Below are positions 9,364 to 17,659 of a stretch of 52,026 bases of DNA, piece by piece. Source of the DNA: HXMU1420-2 sp040830545. GTDB taxonomy: Bacteria > Pseudomonadota > Alphaproteobacteria > Rhodobacterales > Rhodobacteraceae. Positions within the stretch are counted from its first letter, which is position 1; each line of letters begins with the position of its first letter. The DNA lies in the NCBI GenBank assembly GCA_040830545.1, contig JBFOMB010000038.1:1-52026 (forward strand), given 5' to 3'. The notes beneath the pieces are model-generated. The model was not told where the DNA came from and made no database searches. It saw only the letters and a list, made by a program, of their open reading frames with translations. A program made the translations under genes and the position numbers.

Positions 9364-10638
9364 ATGTTTAAGAAAGCGTTGCGGAAATTGTCACTCAGAC
9401 CCCAACCCACCTATCCCGTTCAACCGATGGAGGCCGAGCGTTTGCCTGAACGCACCGTCGCCCGATTTGCCGGGACCCGTTGCCCCGAGGATGTGTTAAC
9501 CATCCCGGTCCATGAACAAAGCCCTGAACAAATGGCGCGTTATCAGCACCAGACCCGCGGTCAATTTCTGGCTCGACAGGAACGCTGGGACGACCTGTGT
9601 GACGAGGTGCGGCGTGCAGATCATGCCCGCGACACCACACCGGGCGGCATGCCTGTGTCCGAACTGCTGTTGTTTGGCGCGCGCTCTGATGTGGTGTACG
9701 CGGTGGAACACGCCCTGCTAGACGGCACCCCGCCAAAAGACGCACCGCTGCTGGACGGTATCGCCGCGTTCGAAGCGCTGCGGATGGAATACCCCAACGA
9801 TCCTGTGATCGCCTTGATCGTGGCCCTGTCGCATATCGACATCGCCTGGGCCTGGCGCGGGGCCGGTTGGGACGCACCCGTGCCGAAACCCAACCGCCGC
9901 GCCTTTGTCGCACACATGCAGCGGGCCGAGGAACTGTTGTCCCCCTATTGCGGGATTGAACTGGACAGCCCGGTATTGGCCGCAGCACGCTGCTCGCTGT
10001 TTGCAGGCGGGCAGCAAAGCGACCGGCAGATCGCTGACGAATATGAGGACCTGATCGACCTCGACCCCGGCAATCACCGGCACATGCGGGCGATGGGCAA
10101 TCACCTGTTGCCGCGATGGTTCGGGTCCTTCCAGGACCTGGAGCTGGAGGCCCGCCGCACCGCCGCGCGGACCCAGGATATCTGGGGCGATGGCGGTTAC
10201 ACGTGGGTCTATTTTGACGCCATTGCGGTGGATGACGAAGCCTGCGCGCTGGTCGATGTGGACTTCTTCATCGACGGGTTGCGGGACATCATCAAAACCC
10301 GACCCGATCAGGAAATGGCCAACCTGCTATGCGCCTTCTGTGCAGTCGCAATCCATCATGGCACCGGGTCAAATGAACGTGCGGACCTGAACCGCATCCA
10401 GATCGCGGAATGCGCCAAATGGCTGATCCGCGATCATTTGACCGAAGTCTACCCACTGGTCTGGGCTCATGCCGCTGAAGGGTTCGACAACAATGCGCGC
10501 ATCACCTCCATCTCGCGCTTTGCTGCACGCGGGAAAGCTGACGCGCTGCAAGCGATCTGCGAACAGTTCCGCGAGGATATCGAGGCCGGTCTGCGGATCA
10601 CCTACACCCCTGACGGGCCCGAGCTGCATCCGGGCTGA
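9364..10638 (+). CDS. Conserved hypothetical protein, helical repeat-like
   Basis: A 424-aa cytoplasmic protein of unknown function with no signal peptide or membrane segment. It is alpha-helical, with stretches that recall TPR-like packing (ALRMEYPNDPVIALIVALSHIDIAWAWRG; DLIDLDPGNHRHMRAMGNHLLPRW) without a clear repeat period. The ATG at 9364 (MFKKALRKLS) is preferred to the in-frame TTG at 9352; neither has a strong ribosome site. It is monocistronic-looking, 66 bp before gatB. I do not recognise a named domain. Confidence 0.75.
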   Translation: MFKKALRKLSLRPQPTYPVQPMEAERLPERTVARFAGTRCPEDVLTIPVHEQSPEQMARYQHQTRGQFLARQERWDDLCDEVRRADHARDTTPGGMPVSELLLFGARSDVVYAVEHALLDGTPPKDAPLLDGIAAFEALRMEYPNDPVIALIVALSHIDIAWAWRGAGWDAPVPKPNRRAFVAHMQRAEELLSPYCGIELDSPVLAAARCSLFAGGQQSDRQIADEYEDLIDLDPGNHRHMRAMGNHLLPRWFGSFQDLELEARRTAARTQDIWGDGGYTWVYFDAIAVDDEACALVDVDFFIDGLRDIIKTRPDQEMANLLCAFCAVAIHHGTGSNERADLNRIQIAECAKWLIRDHLTEVYPLVWAHAAEGFDNNARITSISRFAARGKADALQAICEQFREDIEAGLRITYTPDGPELHPG

Positions 10639-10704
10639 GCACCCTTGCCCATGCCGGCAGGCTGGCCTAGAAGCAGGCCTGCCCACGCGGATCAAAGGTG
10701 ACTC

Positions 10705-12219
10705 ATGCTCGACCTGTCTTACGAGACCCCCACGCCCAAAACCATCGCCGGTGCCAAGCACGATTGGGAACTGGTCATCGGGATGGAGGTGCACGCACAG
10801 GTATCCTCGAACGCCAAGCTGTTTTCGGGAGCCTCCACGGCCTTTGGCTCGGAACCCAACTCGAACGTCGCTTTCGTTGACGCGGCCATGCCCGGCATGC
10901 TGCCGGTCATCAACGAATATTGCGTCGAACAGGCGGTGCGCACCGGTCTTGGCCTGAAGGCCGAGATCAACCTGACCAGCGCCTTTGACCGCAAGAACTA
11001 TTTCTACCCTGACCTGCCGCAGGGTTACCAGATTTCCCAGCTTTATCATCCGATTGTCGGAGAAGGTGAAGTTCTGGTTGAACTCGGTGACGGCACCGCG
11101 CGGCTGGTTCGGATCGAACGCATCCACATGGAACAGGACGCAGGAAAGTCGATCCACGACATGGACCCGCATATGTCCTTCGTGGACCTGAACCGGACGG
11201 GTGTCTGCCTGATGGAAATCGTGTCGCGCCCTGACATCCGTGGGCCTGAAGAAGCAGCGGCTTACATTGCGAAGCTGCGGCAGATCATGCGGTATCTGGG
11301 TACCTGTGATGGCAACATGCAGAACGGCAACCTGCGGGCTGATGTGAACGTGTCGGTCTGCCTGCCAGGACAGTACGAGAAGTATCAGGAAACGCAGGAC
11401 TTTTCGCATCTGGGTACGCGCTGCGAAATCAAGAACATGAACTCCATGCGTTTCATCCAGCAAGCCATTGATTACGAAGCGAAACGCCAGATCGCGATCC
11501 TGGAAGGCGGTGGGGAGATCGACCAGGAAACGCGGCTTTATGATCCGGACAAGGGTGAAACGCGGTCGATGCGGTCCAAGGAAGAGGCGCATGATTACCG
11601 CTATTTCCCCGATCCCGACCTGTTGCCGCTGGAGATCGAACAGGGCTGGGTGGACGACATCAAGGCGTCCCTGCCGGAGCTTCCGGACGAGAAAAAATCG
11701 CGGTTTATCAAGAACTTCGGGCTGAGCGACTATGACGCCTCGGTGCTGACCGCCGAGGTGGTGAATGCCGCCTATTTCGAGGATGTGGCAGGCGCTGCGG
11801 GTGATGGCAAGCTGGCGGCGAACTGGGTCATCAACGAACTGTTCGGACGGCTGAACAAAGAAGACACCGACATCGAAAACAGCCCCGTGTCCCCCGCCCA
11901 ACTGGCGGGCATCATCCGGCTGATCAAATCAGATGCGATCAGCGGCAAGAGCGCCAAAGACCTGTTTGAAATCATATACGTAGAAGGTGGCGACCCCGAG
12001 GCCATCGTCGAAGAACGTGGCATGAAACAGGTCACCGACACCGGCGCAATCGAGGCCGCCGTGGACGAGATCATCGCCGCCAATCCGGCCCAGGTGGAGA
12101 AGGCGAAAGAGAACCCGAAACTGGCCGGTTGGTTCGTCGGTCAGGTGATGAAGGCGACGGGCGGCAAGGCCAACCCGAAGGCGGTGAACCAGATCGTCGC
12201 GGCGAAGCTGGCGCAGTAG
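10705..12219 (+). CDS. gatB: Asp-tRNA(Asn)/Glu-tRNA(Gln) amidotransferase subunit B
   Basis: The tRNA-binding and kinase-like subunit of GatCAB, which makes Gln-tRNA(Gln), and Asn-tRNA(Asn) where needed, by amidating mischarged tRNA. At 504 aa it has full length. The signature GMEVHAQ is at residues 26-32 and RKNYFYPDLPQGYQISQ at 96-112, followed by the conserved DVNVSV and SMRF regions and the C-terminal YqeY-like tail (NPKLAGWFVGQVMKATGGKANPKAVNQIV). The start has an AAAGGTGA ribosome site. gatA and gatC are not next to it, which is normal in this group. Confidence 0.98.
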   Translation: MLDLSYETPTPKTIAGAKHDWELVIGMEVHAQVSSNAKLFSGASTAFGSEPNSNVAFVDAAMPGMLPVINEYCVEQAVRTGLGLKAEINLTSAFDRKNYFYPDLPQGYQISQLYHPIVGEGEVLVELGDGTARLVRIERIHMEQDAGKSIHDMDPHMSFVDLNRTGVCLMEIVSRPDIRGPEEAAAYIAKLRQIMRYLGTCDGNMQNGNLRADVNVSVCLPGQYEKYQETQDFSHLGTRCEIKNMNSMRFIQQAIDYEAKRQIAILEGGGEIDQETRLYDPDKGETRSMRSKEEAHDYRYFPDPDLLPLEIEQGWVDDIKASLPELPDEKKSRFIKNFGLSDYDASVLTAEVVNAAYFEDVAGAAGDGKLAANWVINELFGRLNKEDTDIENSPVSPAQLAGIIRLIKSDAISGKSAKDLFEIIYVEGGDPEAIVEERGMKQVTDTGAIEAAVDEIIAANPAQVEKAKENPKLAGWFVGQVMKATGGKANPKAVNQIVAAKLAQ

Positions 12220-12242
12220 GCCAAAGGGCGAAAATGTACAAA

Positions 12243-12266
12243 ACGGGGCAACTCTCATTGCCCCGT
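12243..12266. terminator. Hairpin after gatB
   Basis: Perfect 9-bp arms ACGGGGCAA and TTGCCCCGT with loop CTCTCA, 24 bp after the gatB stop. There is no T-run on the plus strand, so intrinsic termination of gatB is doubtful; on the minus strand the hairpin is followed by TTTTG. It may act as an mRNA 3'-end stabiliser. Confidence 0.45.
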
Positions 12267-12383
12267 AGCCCCAAAACGTACAGACATTATCGGACGTACT
12301 CCCTAACGCACCCTTAACAAGTATTGGTTGAACGACGCCCCACAACTTCCTACGTTTAACGTGTTCAGGAGGTAATCAGTGCG

Positions 12384-14063
12384 ATGAGCGGTCTTCAAAC
12401 TCTGGCAGAGCACGGAACCGGATTGTGCCTGCTGGCCGTCGGGGTCAGCAACGGCGCTGTTGCGGTGTCCGGTGCGGTGCTGGGGGCGGCGGCGCTCGAC
12501 ACGTACCTAAAGTGCGCCAATCGCGGGGCCAAACGCGCGGCGGAAAATGCGCTGAAGGCGATGGCCGAAAACGCGCCGGATTTGCAGGCGGCTGATGTGT
12601 CGGCGGCGCAGAACCTGATCCAGACCACGCCGCTCAATCTGGACCCTCAGCAACTGGCCGCCGCGATTGATCGGTACGACGCACCAACCGTTGTGCTAGT
12701 GACCACCTTTGGCGACCGTTACACCAAGGCAGAACCGGGTGTGCAGGCCGCCTTGCTGGCCGCTGTCAGCGCGGCGTTGCAGGCGATTCGACAGGACGAC
12801 GCGTTTGATCGTGTGTTCGTACAGGACATGGTAATCGCCGTCCTGCGCGAACAAGGTGCTTTGCGGAAAGAGGTACAGCGCGGGCGGGAGGAAAACCGCG
12901 ACCTGCACGCGCAGACTCAGACAATGATTGCCGAGCTAATGGAAAAGGTGGACCGCCACAAACTGTCCGAATCCCTGGTCATTGCACTGGCCCGCAAATA
13001 CGCAGAAGGCAGCCCGATGGATTTCGAGGCAGCCTACGCCGGTCTGGAACGTGCGCTGGAGGTCGCGGCGGAGGCACGGGACCGGTTGCCGGGCAACGTG
13101 TCAGACGCGGTGACGGTGGTGGAGCGGCGGGTCAGGGAATTGAACGACGCCGGTGAGGTCGACGCGGCGGAGGATGCGCTGTGGGAGGAACTGGAACGAG
13201 CCGAAGCGGCGCAACTGCGGCTGGTGGAACGCGGGCTGGAACAGGTGGTGCTGACCCGGAACGTGAACCGGGCCGTGGCGTTGGAGATGAAGAAGTGGAC
13301 TCTGGAAGACGGTGGGTTTCAAGACCTGCAAGTAGTTCAGGATGTCTGGTACGTGCGCGGACGGGACAAGGGGCTGCGCTTTGATCTGGAGGTGTCGATT
13401 GGGCTGGCGGAGGTGTGTTGTGGTAGGGCCACCACCAACGACGAACGCGGTACAGCGTTGAACGACAAGGGGGTTGCGCTGTGGACCCTCGGCCAACGCG
13501 AGAGCGGCACCGCGCGGCTGGAACAGGCCGTGACAGCCTTTCGCGCCACGCTGGAGGAATGGACGCGGGACCGCGTGCCGCTGGACTGGGCCGGGACACA
13601 GAACAATCTGGGCAACGCGCTGGAATCCCTCGGGGAACGGGAGAGCGGCACTGCGCGGCTGGAACAGGCCGTGACCGCCTATCGCGCCGCCCTGCAAGAA
13701 CAGACACAGGACCGCGTGCCGCTGGACTGGGCCACGACGCAGAACAATCTGGGCACTGCGCTGCAATCACTCGGGGAGCGCACGAGCAGCACCGCGCGGC
13801 TGGAGGAGGCTGTGACCGCCTATCGCGCCGCGCTGGAGGAACGAACGCGGGACCGCGTGCCGCTGGACTGGGCCGGGACGCAGAATAATCTGGGTATTTT
13901 GGAACTGGCGTTTTTCGACAAGACTGGGGATGAAACGCGGTTGGACGCGGCGGACCGATACGCGGCATTGGCGCGGGAGGTGTTTGTGGAGGCCGGGGCG
14001 GATCACTATGTCTCGATGGCAGATGACCTGATCGCGGCGATTGCCGCGCGGCGGGCGGGGTGA
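12384..14063 (+). CDS. Membrane-anchored TPR repeat protein
   Basis: A 559-aa protein. Residues ~10-40 are hydrophobic (GLCLLAVGVSNGAVAVSGAVLGAAAL), a likely membrane anchor or glycine-rich amphipathic segment. Residues ~150-330 are long charged helices with coiled-coil character (VLREQGALRKEVQRGREENRDLHAQ). From residue ~349 there are three 47-residue TPR-like units of the type TQNNLGNALESLGERESG plus TARLEQAVTAYRAAL, then a divergent capping unit. Such units are widespread in alphaproteobacterial TPR proteins. A strong AGGAGGT ribosome site lies 11 bases before the ATG. The function is unknown; a scaffold or sensor role is a guess. The near-identical repeats at DNA level suggest recent expansion. 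Confidence 0.85.
   Translation: MSGLQTLAEHGTGLCLLAVGVSNGAVAVSGAVLGAAALDTYLKCANRGAKRAAENALKAMAENAPDLQAADVSAAQNLIQTTPLNLDPQQLAAAIDRYDAPTVVLVTTFGDRYTKAEPGVQAALLAAVSAALQAIRQDDAFDRVFVQDMVIAVLREQGALRKEVQRGREENRDLHAQTQTMIAELMEKVDRHKLSESLVIALARKYAEGSPMDFEAAYAGLERALEVAAEARDRLPGNVSDAVTVVERRVRELNDAGEVDAAEDALWEELERAEAAQLRLVERGLEQVVLTRNVNRAVALEMKKWTLEDGGFQDLQVVQDVWYVRGRDKGLRFDLEVSIGLAEVCCGRATTNDERGTALNDKGVALWTLGQRESGTARLEQAVTAFRATLEEWTRDRVPLDWAGTQNNLGNALESLGERESGTARLEQAVTAYRAALQEQTQDRVPLDWATTQNNLGTALQSLGERTSSTARLEEAVTAYRAALEERTRDRVPLDWAGTQNNLGILELAFFDKTGDETRLDAADRYAALAREVFVEAGADHYVSMADDLIAAIAARRAG
13428..13850 (+). repeat. Three tandem 141-bp coding repeats
   Basis: Units at 13428-13568, 13569-13709 and 13710-13850 share a 141-bp (47-codon) period, with a partial fourth copy from 13851 to about 13897. 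The shared core GACCGCGTGCCGCTGGACTG starts at 13569, 13710 and 13851. Units two and three are nearly identical over most of their length; unit one diverges in its first third. The repeats preserve frame, so copy-number change would alter the protein by whole TPR units. Confidence 0.9.
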
Positions 14064-14460
14064 GGTGGGGTGCGGTGGGTTTCACCCACTCTACGGCGCC
14101 GAGAGGCGGGGGATCGGCGGGCCGTGGTGCGGCGAACCGACAGAGGTTGGGGGCACTTAGAGCGAGGTGCGTTTCATCGGCAACGCCGAACGCTGCCTCT
14201 CGCCCTTGGCTCGAACGCGCCCGGCGTTACGCACCGTTTCCAATAAAACGCAACACGCTGTAATCTCTCCACGTCTGCGTGACCGACCAGCGAAGGGACG
14301 TGGTCCGCAAAATCGCCGTGCCGGTGGGCGGCACGACGATCGCCCGGCGGGCTTTCCGCCCTTGAGTCCGGGCGGGGTGACATTCCCGGTCAGGCCCTGC
14401 CCAGCTTTCGTCCGGGTGAAAGCTCGGCTACCCTGCCCCTGCCCTAACCCGGAGACCTTT
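14064..14460. other. Intergenic region, no gene seen
   Basis: 397 bp between the TPR gene and the thioesterase. A plus-strand frame from 14167 runs into the thioesterase but its first 98 codons look non-coding (arginine-rich, no ribosome site). At 14119-14141 a 23-mer matches 22 of 23 bases of an intergenic sequence at 9162-9184. The GGAG ribosome site of the thioesterase is at the right edge. Confidence 0.55.
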
Positions 14461-14934
14461 ATGACCCGCCCCTTCCTCTCCTCCGTGATGGAGGTTCGTC
14501 CTGAGTGGATCGACTATAACGGTCATCTGAACATGGCCTATTATAACGTGCTGTTCGATCACTGCGCGGACGAGGTTTATGACATCTTCGGCTTTGGCCC
14601 CGACTATGCAGAGACGCGGGGGTTCACGACCTACACGGCGGAGTTTCACCTGTGTTACGTGCGCGAACTGCATGTGCACGACAAGGTGCGGGTGAGTTTT
14701 CAGCTGATCGACATGGATGAGAAGCGGTTCCATTCCTATCAGGAGATCCATCACGAGGATGGCTGGCTGGCGGCCACGGGCGAGGCGCTGGCGCTGCATA
14801 TCGACATGTCGGGGCCGAAGGTGGCGGCGATGCCGGAGGATGTGCATGCCAACGTGCAGGCGATGTATAAGGCGCATCAGGCGCTGGAGCGGCCTGCCCG
14901 GGTGGGGCGTTCGGTGGGAATACGCCGCAGGTGA
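14461..14934 (+). CDS. Hotdog-fold acyl-CoA thioesterase
   Basis: A 157-aa thioesterase of the 4-hydroxybenzoyl-CoA thioesterase/FcbC superfamily: EWIDYNGHLNMAYYNVLFD contains the D-x-N-x-H-x-N active-site pattern, followed by the central helix and the VHDKVRVSFQLIDMDEKRFH sheet. In overall sequence it resembles the thioesterase that in some bacteria is fused to L-carnitine dehydrogenase and acts on betainyl-CoA; here it stands alone, so that substrate is only a suggestion. The start at 14461 has GGAG six bases upstream; the longer upstream frame is rejected. Confidence 0.88.
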   Translation: MTRPFLSSVMEVRPEWIDYNGHLNMAYYNVLFDHCADEVYDIFGFGPDYAETRGFTTYTAEFHLCYVRELHVHDKVRVSFQLIDMDEKRFHSYQEIHHEDGWLAATGEALALHIDMSGPKVAAMPEDVHANVQAMYKAHQALERPARVGRSVGIRRR

Positions 14935-14991
14935 GCGCGCGGGCTTGGCCTGCGGGGCGGGGCCTGCTACATCGCGCGGCGGGAGAGTGTG

Positions 14992-15411
14992 ATGCCGCAA
15001 TTTGAATACAAGGTGATCCCCGCGCCGGTAAAGGCGGGCAAGGCCAAGGGGGTCAAGACCTCGGAAGGGCGGTTTGCCCATACGGTCGAGGGTGAGTTGA
15101 ACCGGATGGGGGAAGCGGGCTGGGAATACCTGCGCGCGGAACTTTTGCCGCAGGAAGAGCGCAGCGGGCTGAAGGCGGCGCAGACCAAGTGGCGCACGGT
15201 GCTGGTGTTCCGGCGGCTGGTGGAGGTGGCGGAAGATCCGTTACATGCGCGGGTGGTGGAGACGCCGGTGGCCGCGCCTGAGCCGATGCCGGTGCTGCCC
15301 CCGGTGGTGGCGGCGGAGAGTGATCCGGTTGACCCACCTCTGACGGCGGACGACACTACCGTCGTGCCTTTGCCGACCCGGACTGACGACGAGGACGAGA
15401 CTCCGCGCTAG
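14992..15411 (+). CDS. DUF4177-like protein
   Basis: A 139-aa protein whose first ~80 residues (MPQFEYKVIPAPVKAGKAKG ... ELNRMGEAGWEYLRAELLPQ) match the DUF4177 pattern: a tyrosine-lysine strand, then an L-N-x-x-G-x-x-GWE helix and strand. The rest is a proline- and acid-rich disordered tail. A GGGAGAG ribosome site precedes the ATG at 14992 (a GTG at 14989 is also open). The function of DUF4177 proteins is unknown. The last 56 bp overlap the convergent gene on the minus strand. Confidence 0.8.
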   Translation: MPQFEYKVIPAPVKAGKAKGVKTSEGRFAHTVEGELNRMGEAGWEYLRAELLPQEERSGLKAAQTKWRTVLVFRRLVEVAEDPLHARVVETPVAAPEPMPVLPPVVAAESDPVDPPLTADDTTVVPLPTRTDDEDETPR

Positions 15412-15721
15412 CCGAACGGGTGGCGTGGGCCTTGCGGATGCGGGTGTCGTTTGCGCGGGGACCTGCGTTGCGGTCCGCGTTGCGCCAGGTGCGGCGGTCG
15501 TTTCCTTCAGGGCTGAACGTGAAACGGGGCGCATCGCGTGAGGTGTCCGCGCGGCGGGTGACGGGCGTGATTTCGTAAGGTTCAGGCAAGAGGAAGGCAG
15601 AGGTGTCGATCCGGCGCAGGGTGTCACGCTGGGGGGTGTCCTGTGCCTGCGAGGTGGCCACGCTGAGGGTGAGGCCGAGCGTGAAGGCCAGTGTGGCGAG
15701 GGCTGTGTTGCGGCGTGTCAT
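15356..15721 (-). CDS. Small secreted protein of unknown function
   Basis: A 121-aa protein with a clear Sec signal peptide (MTRRNTALATLAFTLGLTL, SVATSQA then QDTPQR). The mature part is basic, disordered-looking and rich in Arg, Ser, Thr and Ala; no domain is recognised. The ATG at 15721 has GGAG eight bases upstream, which supports it as a gene. Its 3' end overlaps that of the DUF4177-like gene by 56 bp in a tail-to-tail arrangement. Confidence 0.65.
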   Translation of the reverse strand: MTRRNTALATLAFTLGLTLSVATSQAQDTPQRDTLRRIDTSAFLLPEPYEITPVTRRADTSRDAPRFTFSPEGNDRRTWRNADRNAGPRANDTRIRKAHATRSASAESRPRRQSGSAKARR

Positions 15722-16268
15722 TTGCGTGTCTCCGTGAATTCGCGGTGTGTTCGGGGTGTTTGCAATATCTGTCAGATGGCCTGGAAATGACGGGCGGCTC
15801 CATGGGTCGAAAGGGGCAGAACAGGGCGAATAAACCTAAGTCGTATGCCTGTTTTGTTGGGTTTTCGGCGTATTCGGCAACCCGTGCAGACCAAGGCCGT
15901 GCACATTCGTCCCATAAGGACGAAACCGTGCTCTCCCACGGCGCGCGCGGCTTTCAAAGCGGACTCGCCCAAGATGGCTTTCGGCACAGCAGGGGAAATC
16001 GAACTAAGTGAGGAACTGGTGAAAGACCTTGGACCAAGCGTGAAAGACAGTTTTTCGAATTCCATTGACCCAAAGCTCACTTTCGAAACGCAAAATTTGC
16101 CTTGGAGGGAAAACCCGTTCAGTCGTCATAATCGCAAATTTCTATTTGTCAGTTGCCGGAAAACACTGGTTTGGCGAGCGTCAAATTCATGCATTTGGTC
16201 GGAGCGTTGCATCATCAGTTTTAGTGGGTGAATTTGTTGATGAAACAATTCTACGGAGAGGTACTACC
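15722..16268. other. AT-richer stretch, possible frameshifted coding remnant
   Basis: 547 bp between the secreted protein and the membrane protein at 16269. Codons 15974-16110 in one frame (MAFGTAGEIELSEELVKDLG...) and 16110-16268 in another (KTRSVVIIANFYLSVAGKHW...) both read like protein and would join with the downstream gene if one frameshift near 16105 were corrected. I cannot prove a gene here. Confidence 0.35.
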
Positions 16269-16739
16269 GTGCAAAACAGCTTAGAAATCTGGAAGTTCAG
16301 ACTACAGGTCTTTCAGACCCTCTTATCGGTTGTTGGGCTGATCGCGCTTTTGTTGGCATTTGCGCAGTGGAGGGCATCCGTGCGACGCGACAACCTCAAC
16401 ACCTATGTTTTGCTCGCACAAGGTTGGAACAATCACCTGATGACCTTTGTCGAAAAGCCTGACCTTAGACCGTACTTCAAGGACGGGCTGGACGTATCGG
16501 CAGACGACCCATTGGCTCAGAGAGTTTTGGCAGTTGCCGAAGTAAGGCTCGACTTGATGGATGGCTTACTCACTTACATTTCCCAACAAGGTTGGACGCC
16601 AGATGAAACCTCCGGTTGGCAAAACACGTTTCGTGACGCGTTTGCCTCAAGCCCTGCACTTTGCCGGGTCCATGCCGGCAGCACATCCAGCTATGGTTTG
16701 ATTAATCCCTTGGCCCGAAGCCAGTGTTCCACGAGATAG
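16269..16739 (+). CDS. Single-pass membrane protein of unknown function
   Basis: A 156-aa protein from a GTG start that has GGAGAGG seven bases upstream. Residues ~13-35 (FQTLLSVVGLIALLLAFAQW) form a membrane segment, followed by a positively charged RASVRRD and a cytoplasmic helical domain ending WQNTFRDAFASSPALCRVH. The layout (one N-terminal helix plus a domain ending in a W...F...S-x-x-x-C motif) recalls DUF4760-type hypotheticals; that comparison is loose. The open frame extends upstream to 16065, so a longer or frameshifted form is possible. Base composition is AT-richer than the neighbours. Confidence 0.55.
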   Translation: MQNSLEIWKFRLQVFQTLLSVVGLIALLLAFAQWRASVRRDNLNTYVLLAQGWNNHLMTFVEKPDLRPYFKDGLDVSADDPLAQRVLAVAEVRLDLMDGLLTYISQQGWTPDETSGWQNTFRDAFASSPALCRVHAGSTSSYGLINPLARSQCSTR

Positions 16740-17342
16740 GCAATCCAAATTTGCGTAAGTCTTTTTGCACTGGTGAATAATGCCAATTCCATCGGTCTTT
16801 TGAGTTCATTGTGCGCTCACCCCGCTGCAATTAGTTGTGTCAGTGTTGCCGTTGTTGTCAGTCCTTTGGGACGTAAGTATCTTGTAGAACTTGACCCTAA
16901 ATCGGTACAACAGTCGACTTCGGTCGGTGATTGACGAGCGTCAAGGGCGCGCCTTCCTGAATTCACTTCAGAAACGGGCAATAAGCGTCCGACGCTCGTG
17001 CAGGGGCTTTGTGCTTATCATTTCTAAAGCAGAATCACGCACACTGCTTACGCTCCATTTGGGGGCAGCGGAGCGGCTTTGAGTGAAAGTCGGCGGGGCG
17101 GTTCACAACACCCCTGCCCCTGCGCCAAAGGGTTGTGGCAACCCTTTGGCCTCCGTTTAGCATTGTTCTGTCGCGGCCTCGTCAGCCCAAAAGGTGGTGT
17201 AAGCCAGGAGGGCAGTTGTCCCTCCACGCGATCCCTGCTCAAGCTTCGCGATTTAGACCTGCTCAAACCGTCAGCAGGCCGACCCTCCGATCATGTCAGG
17301 TGCGCGCGGGTGCATATCCAGCGATAGGTTGCTCTGCGCCAG
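16740..17342. other. Intergenic region with a strong palindrome
   Basis: 603 bp without a convincing gene. Short frames (16891-17082, 17079-17327) lack ribosome sites and domains. The part 17079-17160 is GC-rich and contains the perfect hairpin at 17124-17150; 16740-17050 is AT-richer and resembles non-coding flank or decayed sequence. Confidence 0.5.
17124..17150. repeat. Perfect 12-bp-arm palindrome (REP-like)
   Basis: Arms GCCAAAGGGTTG and CAACCCTTTGGC around the loop TGG. No T-run follows on either strand, so it is not a standard terminator. It resembles the gene-end palindromes at 45807-45939 in size and intergenic setting. Confidence 0.7.
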
Positions 17343-17534
17343 TCACCCCCGCAACTGCGCGACGATGTCGAGCGCGGCGGGGCGGGTCAGGCGGGTGAAG
17401 TCGATGTCTGTGAGCGCCATCGCTTCTCCGGTGAAGGGGTCGTTGATTTGCCGGGTCTGGGATTTGGCGATGCTGTCGAAATTGATGCCCGCAGTCAGGG
17501 ACAACAAGACAAGGGGTGTGTGGTATGTGGACAT
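17343..17534 (-). CDS. Small hypothetical protein (63 aa)
   Basis: MSTYHTPLVLLSLTAGINFD opens a 63-residue protein with a short hydrophobic start and a conserved-looking C-terminus (DIDFTRLTRPAALDIVAQLRG). The ATG at 17534 lies six bases after GGAGG, an excellent ribosome site that includes the upstream in-frame ATG at 17546 (MEVQ), which is therefore not the start. The hydrophobic part is too short for a convincing membrane span. The function is unknown; the ribosome site is the main support. Confidence 0.55.
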   Translation of the reverse strand: MSTYHTPLVLLSLTAGINFDSIAKSQTRQINDPFTGEAMALTDIDFTRLTRPAALDIVAQLRG

Positions 17535-17659
17535 CTGAACCTCCATGCGGCTGATGAGGTTCAGTTGGGGCCGTTACGCCCGGTTTCGCCATCGGTCGCA
17601 GGAGGCAAGGATGGCGGGCTAAACCAAAGTCGTAAGAGCCTTTGCGGAGTTGTGGCGGG

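Noticed and set aside
10369..11901. A 510-codon open frame antisense to gatB
   Set aside because: High-GC coding bias leaves the opposite strand open; the translation is His/Arg/Val-rich with no domain, and gatB is certain.
13428..13897. Tandem repeats as a possible CRISPR or minisatellite
   Set aside because: The period is 141 bp, in frame, and encodes TPR units of the gene that contains them.
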